Of a DNA stretch of 64,000 bases, positions 18,099 through 27,740 are shown in pieces. Position numbers and translations under genes: made by a program. This DNA is from Tenuifilaceae bacterium CYCD. Lineage in GTDB: Bacteria > Bacteroidota > Bacteroidia > Bacteroidales > Tenuifilaceae. The notes under the pieces were generated by a model that saw only the letters and a list, made by a program, of their open reading frames with translations, had not been told where the DNA came from and made no database searches. Numbering within the stretch: position 1 is the stretch's first letter; each line of letters starts with the position of its first letter. The stretch covers positions 3,472,001 to 3,536,000 of the forward strand of contig AP027304.1 in assembly GCA_036322835.1 (NCBI GenBank). The letters run 5' to 3'.

Positions 18099-20612
18099 AT
18101 GCTTCTTTCTAATTTACAAAACGGCGAGTATGGAATAATTTCGAAGGTGATGGGGCGCGGAACCTTCCGCAAACGCATAACCGAAATGGGATTTGTAAAA
18201 GGGAAAAAGGTTGTGGTGGTTAAAAATGCACCACTCAAAGATCCTATAGAATACTCTATTATGGGATATGAGATATCGTTACGTAGAAACGAAGCCGCAT
18301 TGATTGAGGTTGTAACACCTGAGGAAGCAAAAAAACTGGTTGCTGAACATCATAGCAATTCACTTACAACTTTTTCTGAACCTGAAATTATTGATACTGG
18401 CGTTAAGGTATCGGGTAAAACCATAAATATTGCACTTGTAGGGAATCCAAACGCTGGGAAAACAACCATATTCAACTATCTATCCGGCTCACGCGAACAC
18501 GTAGGAAACTACAGCGGCGTTACTGTTGACTCAAAAAACGCACATTTCAAGTATAAAGGCTACACATTTAATATCACCGATTTACCTGGAACCTACTCGT
18601 TAACGGCTTACACTCCCGAGGAAATTTTTGTCCGCAGGTATATTCACGATAACAATCCGGACATTGTACTGAATGTGGTTGATTCATCGAACCTAGAGCG
18701 AAACCTTTACTTAACAACACAACTAATTGATATGGACGTTAGGGTGATTGTTGCGCTAAATATGTTTGATGAATTGCTGGGTAAAGGCGACCGATTCGAT
18801 TATTCAGAATTAGGCCGAATGCTAGGTATTCCCTTTGTTCCTACTGTAGGTTCAAAAGCCAAAGGACTAGATAAACTGCTCGATACTACTATCAATGTAT
18901 TTACTGAGAAAGATAAGGTTGTTCGTCATATTCACGTAAACTACGGTCAAACTATTGAGGATTCGGTTTCCGCAATTCAAAAGGAGGTCAAGAAAAACGA
19001 GAATATCACCGTAAACTATTCTAGTAGGTATTTAGCAATTAAGTTGATTGAAAAAGATAGGTTTGCCCATAAGATTCTTAAAGAGGTTGGTAATTATAAC
19101 ACTATTTCGAGCATAACCGAAAAAGAGATTACTAAACTGGAGAACTCTTACAAGGAAGATTCCGAAACCCTTATAACCGATGCAAAGTATGGTTTTATTG
19201 CTGGTGCCTTAAAAGAAACATTCAAGGAAGGAACTCACCAGAAACGCCAAGCAACAGAACTAATTGACACTTTCATAACCCATAAACTTTTTGGTTTCCC
19301 AATATTTCTATTCCTTATCTGGTTAACATTCTTCACAACATTCACCATTGGCAAATACCCAATGGGCTGGATTGAGCACGGGGTAAACCTTTTGAGCAAC
19401 TTTATGAGCAATGTCTTAGCCGAAGGTCCTCTCAAAGATTTACTTGTTAATGGAATAATAAGTGGTGTTGGAAGTGTAATTGTATTCTTACCTAATATTT
19501 TAATTCTATTCTTCTTCATCTCGTTGTTGGAGGATACAGGCTATATGGCTCGTGCAGCATTTATAATGGATAAACTAATGCACAAGATTGGACTGCACGG
19601 CAAATCGTTCATTCCACTTGTAATGGGATTTGGCTGCAATGTTCCGGCTATTATGGCATCGAGAACCATTGAGAATAGGAATAACAGGCTTGTTACAATT
19701 CTCATAACTCCATTTATGAGCTGTAGTGCCCGTTTGCCCGTTTACATTCTCATTCTAGGAGCCTTTTTCCCTGCAAGTGCAGGCAATCTGCTATTCTTAA
19801 TTTACTTTATTGGAATTCTAGTGGCAATATCAACCGCGCTATTACTTAAGAAAACATTCTTTAGAGCCGATGATATTCCTTTCGTGATGGAGCTTCCTCC
19901 ATACAGGATTCCAACAATGCGATCCACCGTAATGCATATGTGGCATAAAGGCTCGCAGTACTTAAGAAAAATGGGAGGTGTAATTCTTATTGCTGTAATT
20001 TTTATATGGGCATTGGGGTACTTCCCCCGTAACGTGGAATTCTCCAAGGATTACCAAGGATTAATATCTGTTGAAAAAGAAAACCTAAAGAACATTTCCA
20101 ACGCTTTAGCTGTTAACAATAACAGAGTTGATAGTATCCAGTGGAATATTCATCACCTTGAACTCGAAATGGAGGCTGAAAGACAGGCTCAATCTTATCT
20201 TGGTAGAATTGGACAGTTCATTGAGCCAGCAATTAAGCCTTTAGGTTTTGACTGGAAAATGGGCGTTAGTTTACTTTCAGGTGTAGCAGCAAAGGAGATT
20301 GTTGTTAGTACGCTGGGCGTACTATATCAGGCCGATGATGATCCACATATTGCAAATTCACTGCCTGAAAAACTTCAAAACGAAACCTTTAAATCGGGGG
20401 AGTTAAAAGGACAAAGGATATTTTCACCGTTAAAAGCAATTGCGTTCTTACTTTTCATTCTTATATATTTCCCTTGCGTTGCAGTAATTACAGCTATAAA
20501 GAACGAATCGGGATCGTGGAAGTGGGCATTATTCACCATAATTTTCACAACGGCACTTGCGTGGATGGTTGCATTTACGGTTTATCAGGTGGGAAGTTTG
20601 ATGGGATTTTAG
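18099..20612 (+). CDS. feoB: Ferrous iron transporter FeoB with fused N-terminal FeoA domain
   Basis: The 837-residue protein takes up Fe2+ across the inner membrane. Residues 1-75 form a FeoA SH3-like domain (ITEMGFVKGKKVVVV). The G domain follows, with G1 GNPNAGKT at 115-122, a DLPGTYSL G3 segment and NMFD as G4. The membrane part has GFGCNVPA and the second gate domain with SGVAAKEIVVSTLG. A FeoA-FeoB fusion is common in Bacteroidota. The next gene is the small FeoB-associated Cys protein. Confidence 0.95.
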   Translation: MLLSNLQNGEYGIISKVMGRGTFRKRITEMGFVKGKKVVVVKNAPLKDPIEYSIMGYEISLRRNEAALIEVVTPEEAKKLVAEHHSNSLTTFSEPEIIDTGVKVSGKTINIALVGNPNAGKTTIFNYLSGSREHVGNYSGVTVDSKNAHFKYKGYTFNITDLPGTYSLTAYTPEEIFVRRYIHDNNPDIVLNVVDSSNLERNLYLTTQLIDMDVRVIVALNMFDELLGKGDRFDYSELGRMLGIPFVPTVGSKAKGLDKLLDTTINVFTEKDKVVRHIHVNYGQTIEDSVSAIQKEVKKNENITVNYSSRYLAIKLIEKDRFAHKILKEVGNYNTISSITEKEITKLENSYKEDSETLITDAKYGFIAGALKETFKEGTHQKRQATELIDTFITHKLFGFPIFLFLIWLTFFTTFTIGKYPMGWIEHGVNLLSNFMSNVLAEGPLKDLLVNGIISGVGSVIVFLPNILILFFFISLLEDTGYMARAAFIMDKLMHKIGLHGKSFIPLVMGFGCNVPAIMASRTIENRNNRLVTILITPFMSCSARLPVYILILGAFFPASAGNLLFLIYFIGILVAISTALLLKKTFFRADDIPFVMELPPYRIPTMRSTVMHMWHKGSQYLRKMGGVILIAVIFIWALGYFPRNVEFSKDYQGLISVEKENLKNISNALAVNNNRVDSIQWNIHHLELEMEAERQAQSYLGRIGQFIEPAIKPLGFDWKMGVSLLSGVAAKEIVVSTLGVLYQADDDPHIANSLPEKLQNETFKSGELKGQRIFSPLKAIAFLLFILIYFPCVAVITAIKNESGSWKWALFTIIFTTALAWMVAFTVYQVGSLMGF

Positions 20613-20633
20613 AATCAAAGTGACGAGTTTTGA

Positions 20634-20693
20634 GTGACAAGTGACATAAGAGTGGACAATTCTCTACCTGTCACAAATCACTTGTCACTTGTC
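20634..20693. repeat. Inverted copies of a GACAAGTGAC element
   Basis: GTGACAAGTGACAT at 20634-20647 faces GTCACTTGTC at 20684-20693. The same 14-mer occurs at 59881-59894. It lies in the feoB / FeoB-associated spacer and can fold into a hairpin with a loop of about 40 nt. Confidence 0.55.
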
Positions 20694-20709
20694 TCTAACA
20701 AACAAAAAA

Positions 20710-20877
20710 ATGTTTCAAGAAATAACGGTTTACATAATAGTTGCAGGGGCTTTTGCCTACACATCGTATTCATTGTATCGGGCATTTAACCCAAAGCACA
20801 AAGACGTTGCACATTGCGCAGGATGCAGCAGCGCTAGCTGTAGCGTTAAAGAGTTGAAAAATCTTAAATCGAAGTAA
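20710..20877 (+). CDS. FeoB-associated Cys-rich membrane protein
   Basis: A 55-residue protein if started at the ATG at 20710, which I prefer to a TTG at 20689 inside a repeat. It has one membrane helix (ITVYIIVAGAFAYTSYSLY) and a short tail HCAGCSSASC. This matches the small Cys-rich proteins encoded beside feoB, which are thought to support Fe2+ transport. Confidence 0.8.
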   Translation: MFQEITVYIIVAGAFAYTSYSLYRAFNPKHKDVAHCAGCSSASCSVKELKNLKSK

Positions 20878-20923
20878 ACATTTCTAGACTAATATCGTTT
20901 ACTACTTTGGGAAAATTATAGCG

Positions 20924-21397
20924 ATGCTAAAAAGATTCTTAAATACAATAGTTGCACTCCCCGTTGCTTTATCATTAATAGTGGCGTCAAGTGGTATTAC
21001 TGTATTTTTGCACCATTGCGATTGTGAAGGAAAAACAATCTTCTCCCTTTACCACGAGGTTGGTTGTAGTATGAATCAGCACCCTCAACCAGCATTCCAT
21101 AACTGCTGTGATTTTGAAAATGTACAAGTTAAATCCGATAACGAAAGTTGTGGATGTAGCAACGATGAAATATCAATAAAACTAGATGATGTCACACCTA
21201 GCACATCAACAAACAATACTTTTGTCAAAACATTGCTAGTTGCTAAATTATTTGATGTTGAAAGCAGCGTAAGTAAAATACAACTTTCAGAAACATCAAA
21301 CTTATACAACGAATCCGAGTCTCCTCCACCTAAACTGTGGGGAAAAACTATGCTGATTCGATATAGTTCGCTTAAAACCTATCACATAAATTCATAG
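20924..21397 (+). CDS. HYC_CC_PP-type Cys-rich exported protein
   Basis: The 157-residue product has a hydrophobic N-terminus, then FLHHCDCEG, FHNCCDFE, CGCSN and near the C-terminus SPPPKLWG. This HxC / CC / PP layout fits the HYC_CC_PP family of Bacteroidota, usually found next to metal-linked TonB receptors, as here. Its Cys and His residues suggest metal binding. The exact role is unknown. Confidence 0.7.
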   Translation: MLKRFLNTIVALPVALSLIVASSGITVFLHHCDCEGKTIFSLYHEVGCSMNQHPQPAFHNCCDFENVQVKSDNESCGCSNDEISIKLDDVTPSTSTNNTFVKTLLVAKLFDVESSVSKIQLSETSNLYNESESPPPKLWGKTMLIRYSSLKTYHINS

Positions 21398-21662
21398 AAT
21401 TCGAGTTCCATACTCGAAAGTTATTGTATTTCCATTTGTTCAATGGAAATCTGTTGATAATTAGGTCTATCAAAATTCAATGTAGTTTATTTAAGGTTAT
21501 TTCAATATACATTTAGAGATTCCTGCCTTCGCAGGAATGACAGTTAGGCGGTTTCTACCACAACTTGTCATTCCGCACTTGATGCGGAATCTCACTAGTG
21601 AGTTCGCCAAAGGCAATCTCCTTAAGTAAACAACTTTGAATCAATATTATTGATAATTCACT
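21398..21662. other. Repeat-rich spacer before the TonB receptor gene
   Basis: No gene is visible. The spacer holds four small hairpins: TCGAGTTCCATACTCGA (about 21401-21417), TTTCCATTTGTTCAATGGAAA (about 21430-21450), and two ATTCC...GGAAT dispersed palindromes at 21519-21538 and 21570-21590. Confidence 0.6.
21519..21590. repeat. Two ATTCCNGC...GCNGGAAT dispersed palindromes
   Basis: ATTCCTGC / GCAGGAAT at 21519-21538 and ATTCCGCA / TGCGGAAT at 21570-21590. Further family members lie at 23962-23982 (degenerate), 24618-24639, 24667-24686, 53643-53663 and 53682-53701. Confidence 0.7.
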
Positions 21663-23900
21663 ATGAATAACACTATAAAAACAATTTTATGTAGGTTATT
21701 TGTTCTTGCCTCACTTACCTTTCCATTTGCTAAATTGGTGAATGCTCAGGATATGATCCACGGTCATATTTATGGTAAAGATGAAAAGGGTAACACTAGC
21801 CCATTGGTAGGAGCAAATATTGTTTGGTTGGGTAGCACTGTTGGAGCATCGGCTGATGCCGAAGGACATTTTATGCTTCAAATTGTTCCGGGGTATGAAA
21901 AACTAGTGATTAGTTTTATCGGCTATAAATCCGATACAATTGCAGTAGACTTTAACTCAAAGCACGTGATGCACACCCTAACCCAATCGAATACACTTGA
22001 AGGAGTTACCGTTACTACAACTGCACCGGGCACACATCTGCAACGCTTAAATCCTATTCAAACTCAGGTTATAAGCGGCAATGAGCTAAAGCGTGCGGCT
22101 TGCTGTAACCTCTCCGAAAGTTTCGAAACTAATGCATCTGTGGATGTATCGTACAGCGACGCAGTTACAGGTGCTAAACAGATTCAACTCCTTGGTCTTG
22201 CAGGGATATACACCCAAATGCAATTTGAGAATATTCCTACGCTCCGTGGGCTTGCATCGGCATACGGACTTGGATATGTTCCTGGCCCTTGGATGGAATC
22301 CATTCAGGTATCGAAAGGAACGGCATCGGTGGCAAATGGCTACGAGAGTATCACTGGTCAAATCAACATTGAATTTAAAAAGCCCTGGGAGCAGGAAAAG
22401 ATGCACCTTAACCTTTACGCCAATAATCTTGGTATGACTGAATTCAACGCAAACTATGCTGTTGATGTAAACGAAAAGGTATCGACAATGATTCTGGCGC
22501 ACGGTTCGCATCTAGGAAACAGGATTGACCACAATCACGACGATTTTCTTGACCATCCACTAACCACACAGTACCATTTATTTAACCGATGGAAGTATCA
22601 AGGAAAAAACCTGGAATCGAACTTTGGCATAAAGTACTTGCAGGAAGAACGAATTGCGGGACAGGATAACTACACCAAGAATACTGAGCAAATTGTGGGC
22701 AATCCTTACGGTATCGATATTCACACCAATAGGTTCGAAACATTCAGTAAAATTGGGTATATATTTAATAGACCTGCAACAAGCTTGGGATGGATTAACT
22801 CGTATACCTACCACGATCAAAACTCCAACTATGGAGCACGAATCTACAACGCAACCCAGCATAGCTATTTTAGCAATCTAATCTTTATTACTTACTTGGG
22901 AAACACCAATCATATTATAAAGACTGGGGCTAATTTTAACTACGATGGCTATATAGAAAATCTGGATAATATCAACTTAAACAGATATGAAAGGGTTCCT
23001 GGTTTTTATGCTGAGTACACCTACAAGTATCTTGAAAAACTCACATTGATGGCTGGGTACAGAATTGACCATCATAGCAAGTTTGGATATTTTACGACTC
23101 CGCGATTTCACGCAATGTACAAACCTTGGGAGCAACTAACATTCAGGGCAAGTGTAGGAAAAGGTTATAGGTATCCATCGGCCATATCGGAGAATAGCAA
23201 TTTGCTGGCAAGCAACAGGCAATTTGTTTTTGAGGAAGATGCAAAACTTGAGGAGGCTTGGAACTACGGTTTAAACATCACCCAGAGGTATAAAATTTGG
23301 GGTAAAAATCTTACTATCAGTACCGACTACTATCACACCAACTTTACAAACCAGTATATAGTTGATACCGATAGGGATGCAACATCGGTTTACTTTTATA
23401 ACCTCGATGGAAAATCGTACTCCAATAGTTATCAGATTGAAGTTAATACTCAACCTTTGAAAGGCTTGGATTTAACTATGGCTTACAGAATAAACGATGT
23501 TAAAACCACAATCAACGGTGAATTACAGCAAAAGCCACTTGTTAGTAAAAATAAAGGTTTAGTTAGCGTTAGCTATAAAACCCCATTGAAAAAGTGGCAA
23601 TTCGATTACACCATACAGCTCAACGGTGGCGGACGTTTACCAAATATGGATGGCTATCCCGTTGATGTACAAATGGGAATGGATTTCCCATCGTACACCA
23701 CAATGAATTTTCAGTTAACAAAATTGTTCCGTAAATGGGATTTATACATTGGTGTTGAGAATTTAACTGGCTTTAAACAGCACAACCCAATTATTTATCC
23801 AGAGAATCCTTACAACCAATATTTTGATGCATCGCAGGTTTGGGGACCAATTACAGGAGCCAAGTACTATGCAGGAATCAGAATATCGATGTGGAAATAA
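21663..23900 (+). CDS. TonB-dependent receptor, probably for a metal
   Basis: The 745 residues comprise a signal peptide (to about residue 29, VNAQ), a CarboxypepD_reg-like domain (about 30-115, with VGANIVWLGSTVGASADAEG), a plug with SGNELKRAACCNLSESFETN and GPWMESIQVSKG, and a 22-strand-type barrel ending in a C-terminal aromatic strand (YYAGIRISMWK). Such outer-membrane receptors import ligands using TonB energy. Two HMA-domain genes follow and an HYC_CC_PP gene precedes it, so a copper or other transition-metal ligand is inferred. Confidence 0.88.
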   Translation: MNNTIKTILCRLFVLASLTFPFAKLVNAQDMIHGHIYGKDEKGNTSPLVGANIVWLGSTVGASADAEGHFMLQIVPGYEKLVISFIGYKSDTIAVDFNSKHVMHTLTQSNTLEGVTVTTTAPGTHLQRLNPIQTQVISGNELKRAACCNLSESFETNASVDVSYSDAVTGAKQIQLLGLAGIYTQMQFENIPTLRGLASAYGLGYVPGPWMESIQVSKGTASVANGYESITGQINIEFKKPWEQEKMHLNLYANNLGMTEFNANYAVDVNEKVSTMILAHGSHLGNRIDHNHDDFLDHPLTTQYHLFNRWKYQGKNLESNFGIKYLQEERIAGQDNYTKNTEQIVGNPYGIDIHTNRFETFSKIGYIFNRPATSLGWINSYTYHDQNSNYGARIYNATQHSYFSNLIFITYLGNTNHIIKTGANFNYDGYIENLDNINLNRYERVPGFYAEYTYKYLEKLTLMAGYRIDHHSKFGYFTTPRFHAMYKPWEQLTFRASVGKGYRYPSAISENSNLLASNRQFVFEEDAKLEEAWNYGLNITQRYKIWGKNLTISTDYYHTNFTNQYIVDTDRDATSVYFYNLDGKSYSNSYQIEVNTQPLKGLDLTMAYRINDVKTTINGELQQKPLVSKNKGLVSVSYKTPLKKWQFDYTIQLNGGGRLPNMDGYPVDVQMGMDFPSYTTMNFQLTKLFRKWDLYIGVENLTGFKQHNPIIYPENPYNQYFDASQVWGPITGAKYYAGIRISMWK

Positions 23901-23904
23901 TTCT

Positions 23905-23982
23905 CATAGTTGTTCGTTGACAGTTGTTTGTTGATTGTATTTTAAAATAGACTAATTTGTCATTCCAAGTGAAACGAGGAAT
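23905..23982. repeat. AT-rich repeat and degenerate ATTCC palindrome
   Basis: GTTGTTCGTTGACAGTTG-type sequence (23905-23937) is the reverse-complement form of the CAACTATCAAC family. A degenerate ATTCC...GGAAT unit follows at 23962-23982. Confidence 0.45.
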
Positions 23983-24046
23983 CTATACTAAAGCAAAAAT
24001 GCAGTAGTGAAATAAAACACAATAGTTAAAATAAAACTGAATAGTT

Positions 24047-24253
24047 ATGAAAACGGAAAAACTAATTGTAAGCAATATGAAATGTATGGGATGTGTAAAT
24101 GCTGTTAAAACAGGACTATCAAGCATTCAAGGCGTTTCTAATGTTGAGGTTGATTTAGCAACAGCAACTGTAACCGCTACCTACGACGATGATAGTGTTA
24201 AAAGCACTATTATTAAGAAACTGGATATTTTGGGATATCCAGCAAAACAATAA
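24047..24253 (+). CDS. Heavy-metal-associated (HMA) domain protein, CopZ-like
   Basis: The 68-residue cytoplasmic protein is a single ferredoxin-like HMA domain with the metal site MKCMGC near residues 11-16. Proteins of this type chaperone Cu(I) or bind Zn/Hg. It follows the TonB receptor by about 145 bases, and a second, exported HMA protein follows it. Confidence 0.9.
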   Translation: MKTEKLIVSNMKCMGCVNAVKTGLSSIQGVSNVEVDLATATVTATYDDDSVKSTIIKKLDILGYPAKQ

Positions 24254-24284
24254 ACGAATTGTCAAACCAATAAAATCAAGAAAA

Positions 24285-24593
24285 ATGAAGAAGTTAATGT
24301 TTATACTTTTTAGTGTAGCCCTTATGGTTGCAAGTACTACAGAAACCTATGCTCAAAAAAAGGTTGATAAAACTGTAGTTTACGAGGTTAGTATGCACTG
24401 TAAATCGTGCAAGGCAAAAATTGAGCGCGATATCGCCTTCGAGAAAGGTGTAAAGGAAGTAACCGCATCGCTTGATGAAAAACTAGTAATCGTTAAGTAC
24501 GACGAAACTAAAACAACCCCCGAGAAAATTGCAGAAGCAATTAAGAAACTAGGCTACGAAGCCAAAGTGGTTGAAGAGAAAAAGAAATCGTAA
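24285..24593 (+). CDS. Exported HMA-domain protein
   Basis: I place the start at the ATG at 24285, which gives 102 residues with a clean signal peptide (MKKLMFILFSVALMVAS ... ETYAQ). A longer frame opens upstream inside the previous gene but is unlikely. The mature part is one HMA domain with the motif MHCKSC. It is likely a periplasmic metal-binding protein acting with the TonB receptor. The sequence ends in a Lys-rich tail. Confidence 0.85.
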   Translation: MKKLMFILFSVALMVASTTETYAQKKVDKTVVYEVSMHCKSCKAKIERDIAFEKGVKEVTASLDEKLVIVKYDETKTTPEKIAEAIKKLGYEAKVVEEKKKS

Positions 24594-24617
24594 ATTTATA
24601 CCAGTATCATTAAAGTC

Positions 24618-24647
24618 ATTCCGGGCATAGTCCCGGAATCTTTTTTC
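24618..24647 (+). terminator. Terminator built from a dispersed palindrome
   Basis: ATTCCGGG / CCCGGAAT (24618-24625 and 24632-24639) followed by CTTTTTT, 24 bases after the stop of the exported HMA gene. The stem belongs to the ATTCC...GGAAT repeat family, so a repeat copy appears to serve as terminator. Confidence 0.6.
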
Positions 24648-24666
24648 TCAATTAATATCAGGATAG

Positions 24667-24686
24667 ATTCCTGCTTCCGCAGGAAT
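24667..24686. repeat. ATTCCTGC...GCAGGAAT dispersed palindrome
   Basis: A perfect 8-bp stem with a 4-nt loop. It is the same family and nearly the same sequence as the copy at 21519-21538. Confidence 0.65.
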
Positions 24687-24714
24687 GAAATTAATGTCTT
24701 TGTTAATTCAAGTT

Positions 24715-25758
24715 TTAGAATGTTATTCCAAAACTTCCGTAAACCATTAGTCTATCAGCAGGACTCAGGTTACGCACATTAACTGAGCACAACAAATTCT
24801 TAATAGGTTGATACTGCATACCTGCTATTATTAAGTGTGCTTTCTCTAAGCTCAGAGGGAATGAACGGTTTATATAATCGTACCTAACTATTACATCAAA
24901 CTTAGGATTGATTGTGTATGAACCAAAGGTTGATACTCCATAGTAATCGGCGTTTTCTCTGTAACCATAGTTTACGACTTTATTATACTCCACTGCAACA
25001 CGGAACTTTTCGGTTTTAAATCCCGCAAATGCCGAAAAGGCATACTTATCTTTGGCTAACTTTGCAGTATCGGATTCTGGAGAATAGTCTGCATACAATT
25101 TTAAAATAAGCCCCTTTACTGGATATATCTCCAGATTGTTGGAGTAAAGAAACTTTCCGTTTTCATCCTGACTTTTAAAAGGACCATCGCCATTGGTTAC
25201 GGAAATTTGGTTCAACAATTTATTGCCATACTTCAAATCGACCTGCACACCAAAATCCGCAGGATTCCCGTAACGATGCACCTCTTGGTAAGTAAAGTAG
25301 ATATAACGGTACCCCCAGAATTTATCCTGAGTTGTTAGGTACTGGGTATTCAAAAGTTGTCCAATTCTTAAATCGATAAAATTAGCAGGAGAATACTTAA
25401 TTTCGGCCATTTTTAGGAAGGCCGTGTACTTACTGCCCTCGTTATAGGATACATTCATTGGGTCGCCATTCTCATCGGTTACCTTGATTGCATTGGTAGT
25501 TCGAGTTACGTCATAAATAAGTGTGGCTTTTAGCTTATCGGAGAAAGTTGCGGAATAACCAAATAATGCCGTAGGCATTTCGAAAGCGCTCTTGGGCTTA
25601 TACTCACCTTTAACCGTTGTATAGTACGATGCAAAAATGGTTGCCCAAACTTTCTGTTTCACCTCAATGGTTTGAGCCTTTGCCAAAGAATCCTGCGCTA
25701 TAGATGAATTAGAGTATAGTAAAACAACTCCTAAAATCAAAGTATATATCTTTTTCAT
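24715..25758 (-). CDS. Predicted outer-membrane porin-like protein
   Basis: The 347 residues have a signal peptide ending SSIAQ, then regular amphipathic strands (FASYYTTVKG, IKYSPANFIDLRIGQLL, VRYDYINRSF) and a final strand LMVYGSFGITF. The length and strand pattern fit a 14-18 strand porin of the phosphate-selective type, but the family assignment is uncertain. It converges on the HMA gene. Confidence 0.65.
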   Translation of the reverse strand: MKKIYTLILGVVLLYSNSSIAQDSLAKAQTIEVKQKVWATIFASYYTTVKGEYKPKSAFEMPTALFGYSATFSDKLKATLIYDVTRTTNAIKVTDENGDPMNVSYNEGSKYTAFLKMAEIKYSPANFIDLRIGQLLNTQYLTTQDKFWGYRYIYFTYQEVHRYGNPADFGVQVDLKYGNKLLNQISVTNGDGPFKSQDENGKFLYSNNLEIYPVKGLILKLYADYSPESDTAKLAKDKYAFSAFAGFKTEKFRVAVEYNKVVNYGYRENADYYGVSTFGSYTINPKFDVIVRYDYINRSFPLSLEKAHLIIAGMQYQPIKNLLCSVNVRNLSPADRLMVYGSFGITF

Positions 25759-25884
25759 AATTTGGATTTTTGAAGGTGCGAAAGTAAAACCAATTTGGGA
25801 ATTAGCAAATTAGTCGATTTGACAATTAGAAAATTAAAAAATTAAACACCTAATAGTAAATAACCAATTCGACCTAATACCCCA

Positions 25885-26634
25885 CTAACCTTTCGTTATC
25901 TTTTCGAGGAACTTCGGATATAGTTCGTCCTTTACCCACTTAAAGTTGGGTTCAATGGAAAGAATCTCCTTGTAGGTTTTAGATGCCAGCGTATAGTTTT
26001 TGGCCTTTTCGGCAGCCAACGCTAATTGGGTTAAGGTGTTTAAGTACCACCAGGTTTTTGTTTTACTGGAGGCTTTTATGTTTGTAATTGCCTTTTGGTA
26101 GTTCACAATTGCCTCAGCAGGGCTCCCTCCCACATACGATGGTGCATAATGCTTGGAGTTGCCTTTTTCAATCAATGCATACATATTATTGGGCTCCAAT
26201 TCCAATGCATCTGCAATTAAGTTAATACTTTTGGGTCCAAGGAATGGAGCCTTATAAGGGCTCAACGATATTTTGTAGGCTAAAACAGCAGCTTGCAAAG
26301 CCATCACTTCAACCCATTTAGGATTCGATTTGAGTAAATTGGCTATGTGCTTGTCGGCTTTTGCAATATACTCCTCACCCAACGAGGTTCTATTTGAACC
26401 CAACAAAAAACCTACAAAACCATACTGAGCGTGAAGTAGTTGAAATTCTACTTTAACACTTTTGGTAGTTTCAAACTCCTTTTCCAAATCAACCATTACA
26501 CGCTCCCACTCCAGCATATCGCTGGAAACGAAACAACTGTATAGCCTATCGTCGTAAACCGATGAATTGGCAGAAATAGGATTTGCAAGTAGAAGAAATG
26601 GTAAAGCAAATAGAATTAACTTTCTGGAAATCAT
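25885..26634 (-). CDS. Exported TPR-like protein
   Basis: I choose the ATG at 26634 (249 residues), giving the signal peptide MISRKLILFALPFLLLANPISA. An upstream start at 26664 would prepend ten charged residues. The ATG overlaps the stop of the glycosyltransferase gene as ATGA, so the two are translationally coupled. The C-terminal half has TPR-like helix pairs (NYQKAITNIKAS, NYTLASKTYKEILSIEPNFKWV). It is the last gene of the carotenoid-modification operon. Its role there is not known. Confidence 0.75.
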   Translation of the reverse strand: MISRKLILFALPFLLLANPISANSSVYDDRLYSCFVSSDMLEWERVMVDLEKEFETTKSVKVEFQLLHAQYGFVGFLLGSNRTSLGEEYIAKADKHIANLLKSNPKWVEVMALQAAVLAYKISLSPYKAPFLGPKSINLIADALELEPNNMYALIEKGNSKHYAPSYVGGSPAEAIVNYQKAITNIKASSKTKTWWYLNTLTQLALAAEKAKNYTLASKTYKEILSIEPNFKWVKDELYPKFLEKITKG

Positions 26635-27740
26635 TTTACGGTGCGTATCTCTCTGTTTTTCCATACAAAAGTTCCATTTTTATGGCTTTGCCACCATGCT
26701 CGCACCATCTGCACGAATGCAAATTGCTGAAAGGGCAACAGTATAACACTCATAAACGCCGATTGTTTAGATAACTGGGCAACCATCATTCGTGCCATAA
26801 TAACCGAAAAGAAATAGGCAAAAATCAGCGGAAATGGCATAATAAACAGCACTAGTATTGGTCCTAATGTTGTGATGGCTGCAAAAGCAATCATCACCTT
26901 ATGATTTCCTCCGAAGAAATCGCATACATTCTTGGAGAAACCCGCTATGGACTCATCGTATGAACCATACATACGGCATTGAATATCATTCTCGGTTCCA
27001 AGCAGAGTAGCCATACGGTAACGCAGCTTCTTTACCGAACGTGCTATGGAAATATCCTCAACAGGGTTTGCCTTAAACTGCTCGTGCCATTGGTATTTGC
27101 GGTAAATATCCGTTTTAAACATCATCATTTGGCCATTGGCAGCGGAAAGTGAGCGCCTTTTACTCCACTGAACCAAGCGCAAAGGCAATAACGATAGTAA
27201 AATCCACTGCATCACAGGAACTGTAATACGTTCGCCAAAGGTTTTTGTAACCTGATACGGCGAAAATGAAAGCAGTGCCAGTTTACTATGCTGCATATAA
27301 CCGAGCGAATTCTCTATAAATTGGGGCTTTATTCTAACATCTGCATCTAAATACAGCAAATAGTCGCCCTTAGCCTTCTGCGCAAGGTTGTAGCAAGCAT
27401 AATTCTTCCCCAACCAACCATCAGGTAAATCCATTCCGCTTACAAGGCCAATATTTTGGTTATTTTTTGAATACTGCAAAACTATCTGTGAGGTAGAATC
27501 GGTGGATTGGTCGTCGTAAACCAACACTTCAATATTGCTGTGAGTTTGGTCCAATAAATCGACCAGCAAATTTTCGATATTCTTTTCCTCGTTGCGTGCA
27601 GGAATTAAAACCGACACCAAACTATCCGATGCTGGCTTATAATCCTTCAGGTATGGATTTGTAAGATAGTTGAACAAAGCCACAAGGAAACGTAAAACCG
27701 CCAGAATAACAATTGGAAGTATCAGGTAGAAAAGAATCAT
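26631..27740 (-). CDS. Family 2 glycosyltransferase, probably carotenoid-modifying (CruC/CrtQ-like)
   Basis: The 369-residue membrane protein has an N-terminal helix, a GT-A domain (SVLIPARNEEKNIENLL, DDQSTDST, the DXD motif in YLDADVRI, and the GWLGKNYA segment) and C-terminal hydrophobic helices. It lies in a four-gene minus-strand operon with an acyltransferase and a CruF-like protein, divergent from crtI-crtB. This points to glycosylation of a carotenoid hydroxyl. The substrate is inferred from context only. Confidence 0.8.
   Translation of the reverse strand: MILFYLILPIVILAVLRFLVALFNYLTNPYLKDYKPASDSLVSVLIPARNEEKNIENLLVDLLDQTHSNIEVLVYDDQSTDSTSQIVLQYSKNNQNIGLVSGMDLPDGWLGKNYACYNLAQKAKGDYLLYLDADVRIKPQFIENSLGYMQHSKLALLSFSPYQVTKTFGERITVPVMQWILLSLLPLRLVQWSKRRSLSAANGQMMMFKTDIYRKYQWHEQFKANPVEDISIARSVKKLRYRMATLLGTENDIQCRMYGSYDESIAGFSKNVCDFFGGNHKVMIAFAAITTLGPILVLFIMPFPLIFAYFFSVIMARMMVAQLSKQSAFMSVILLPFQQFAFVQMVRAWWQSHKNGTFVWKNREIRTVK

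Noticed and set aside
20689-20709. TTG start for the FeoB-associated protein
   Set aside because: It lies within the inverted repeat, and the ATG at 20710 starts the membrane helix region cleanly.
24189-24284. Upstream extension of the exported HMA protein
   Set aside because: It would overlap the previous gene and bury the signal peptide.
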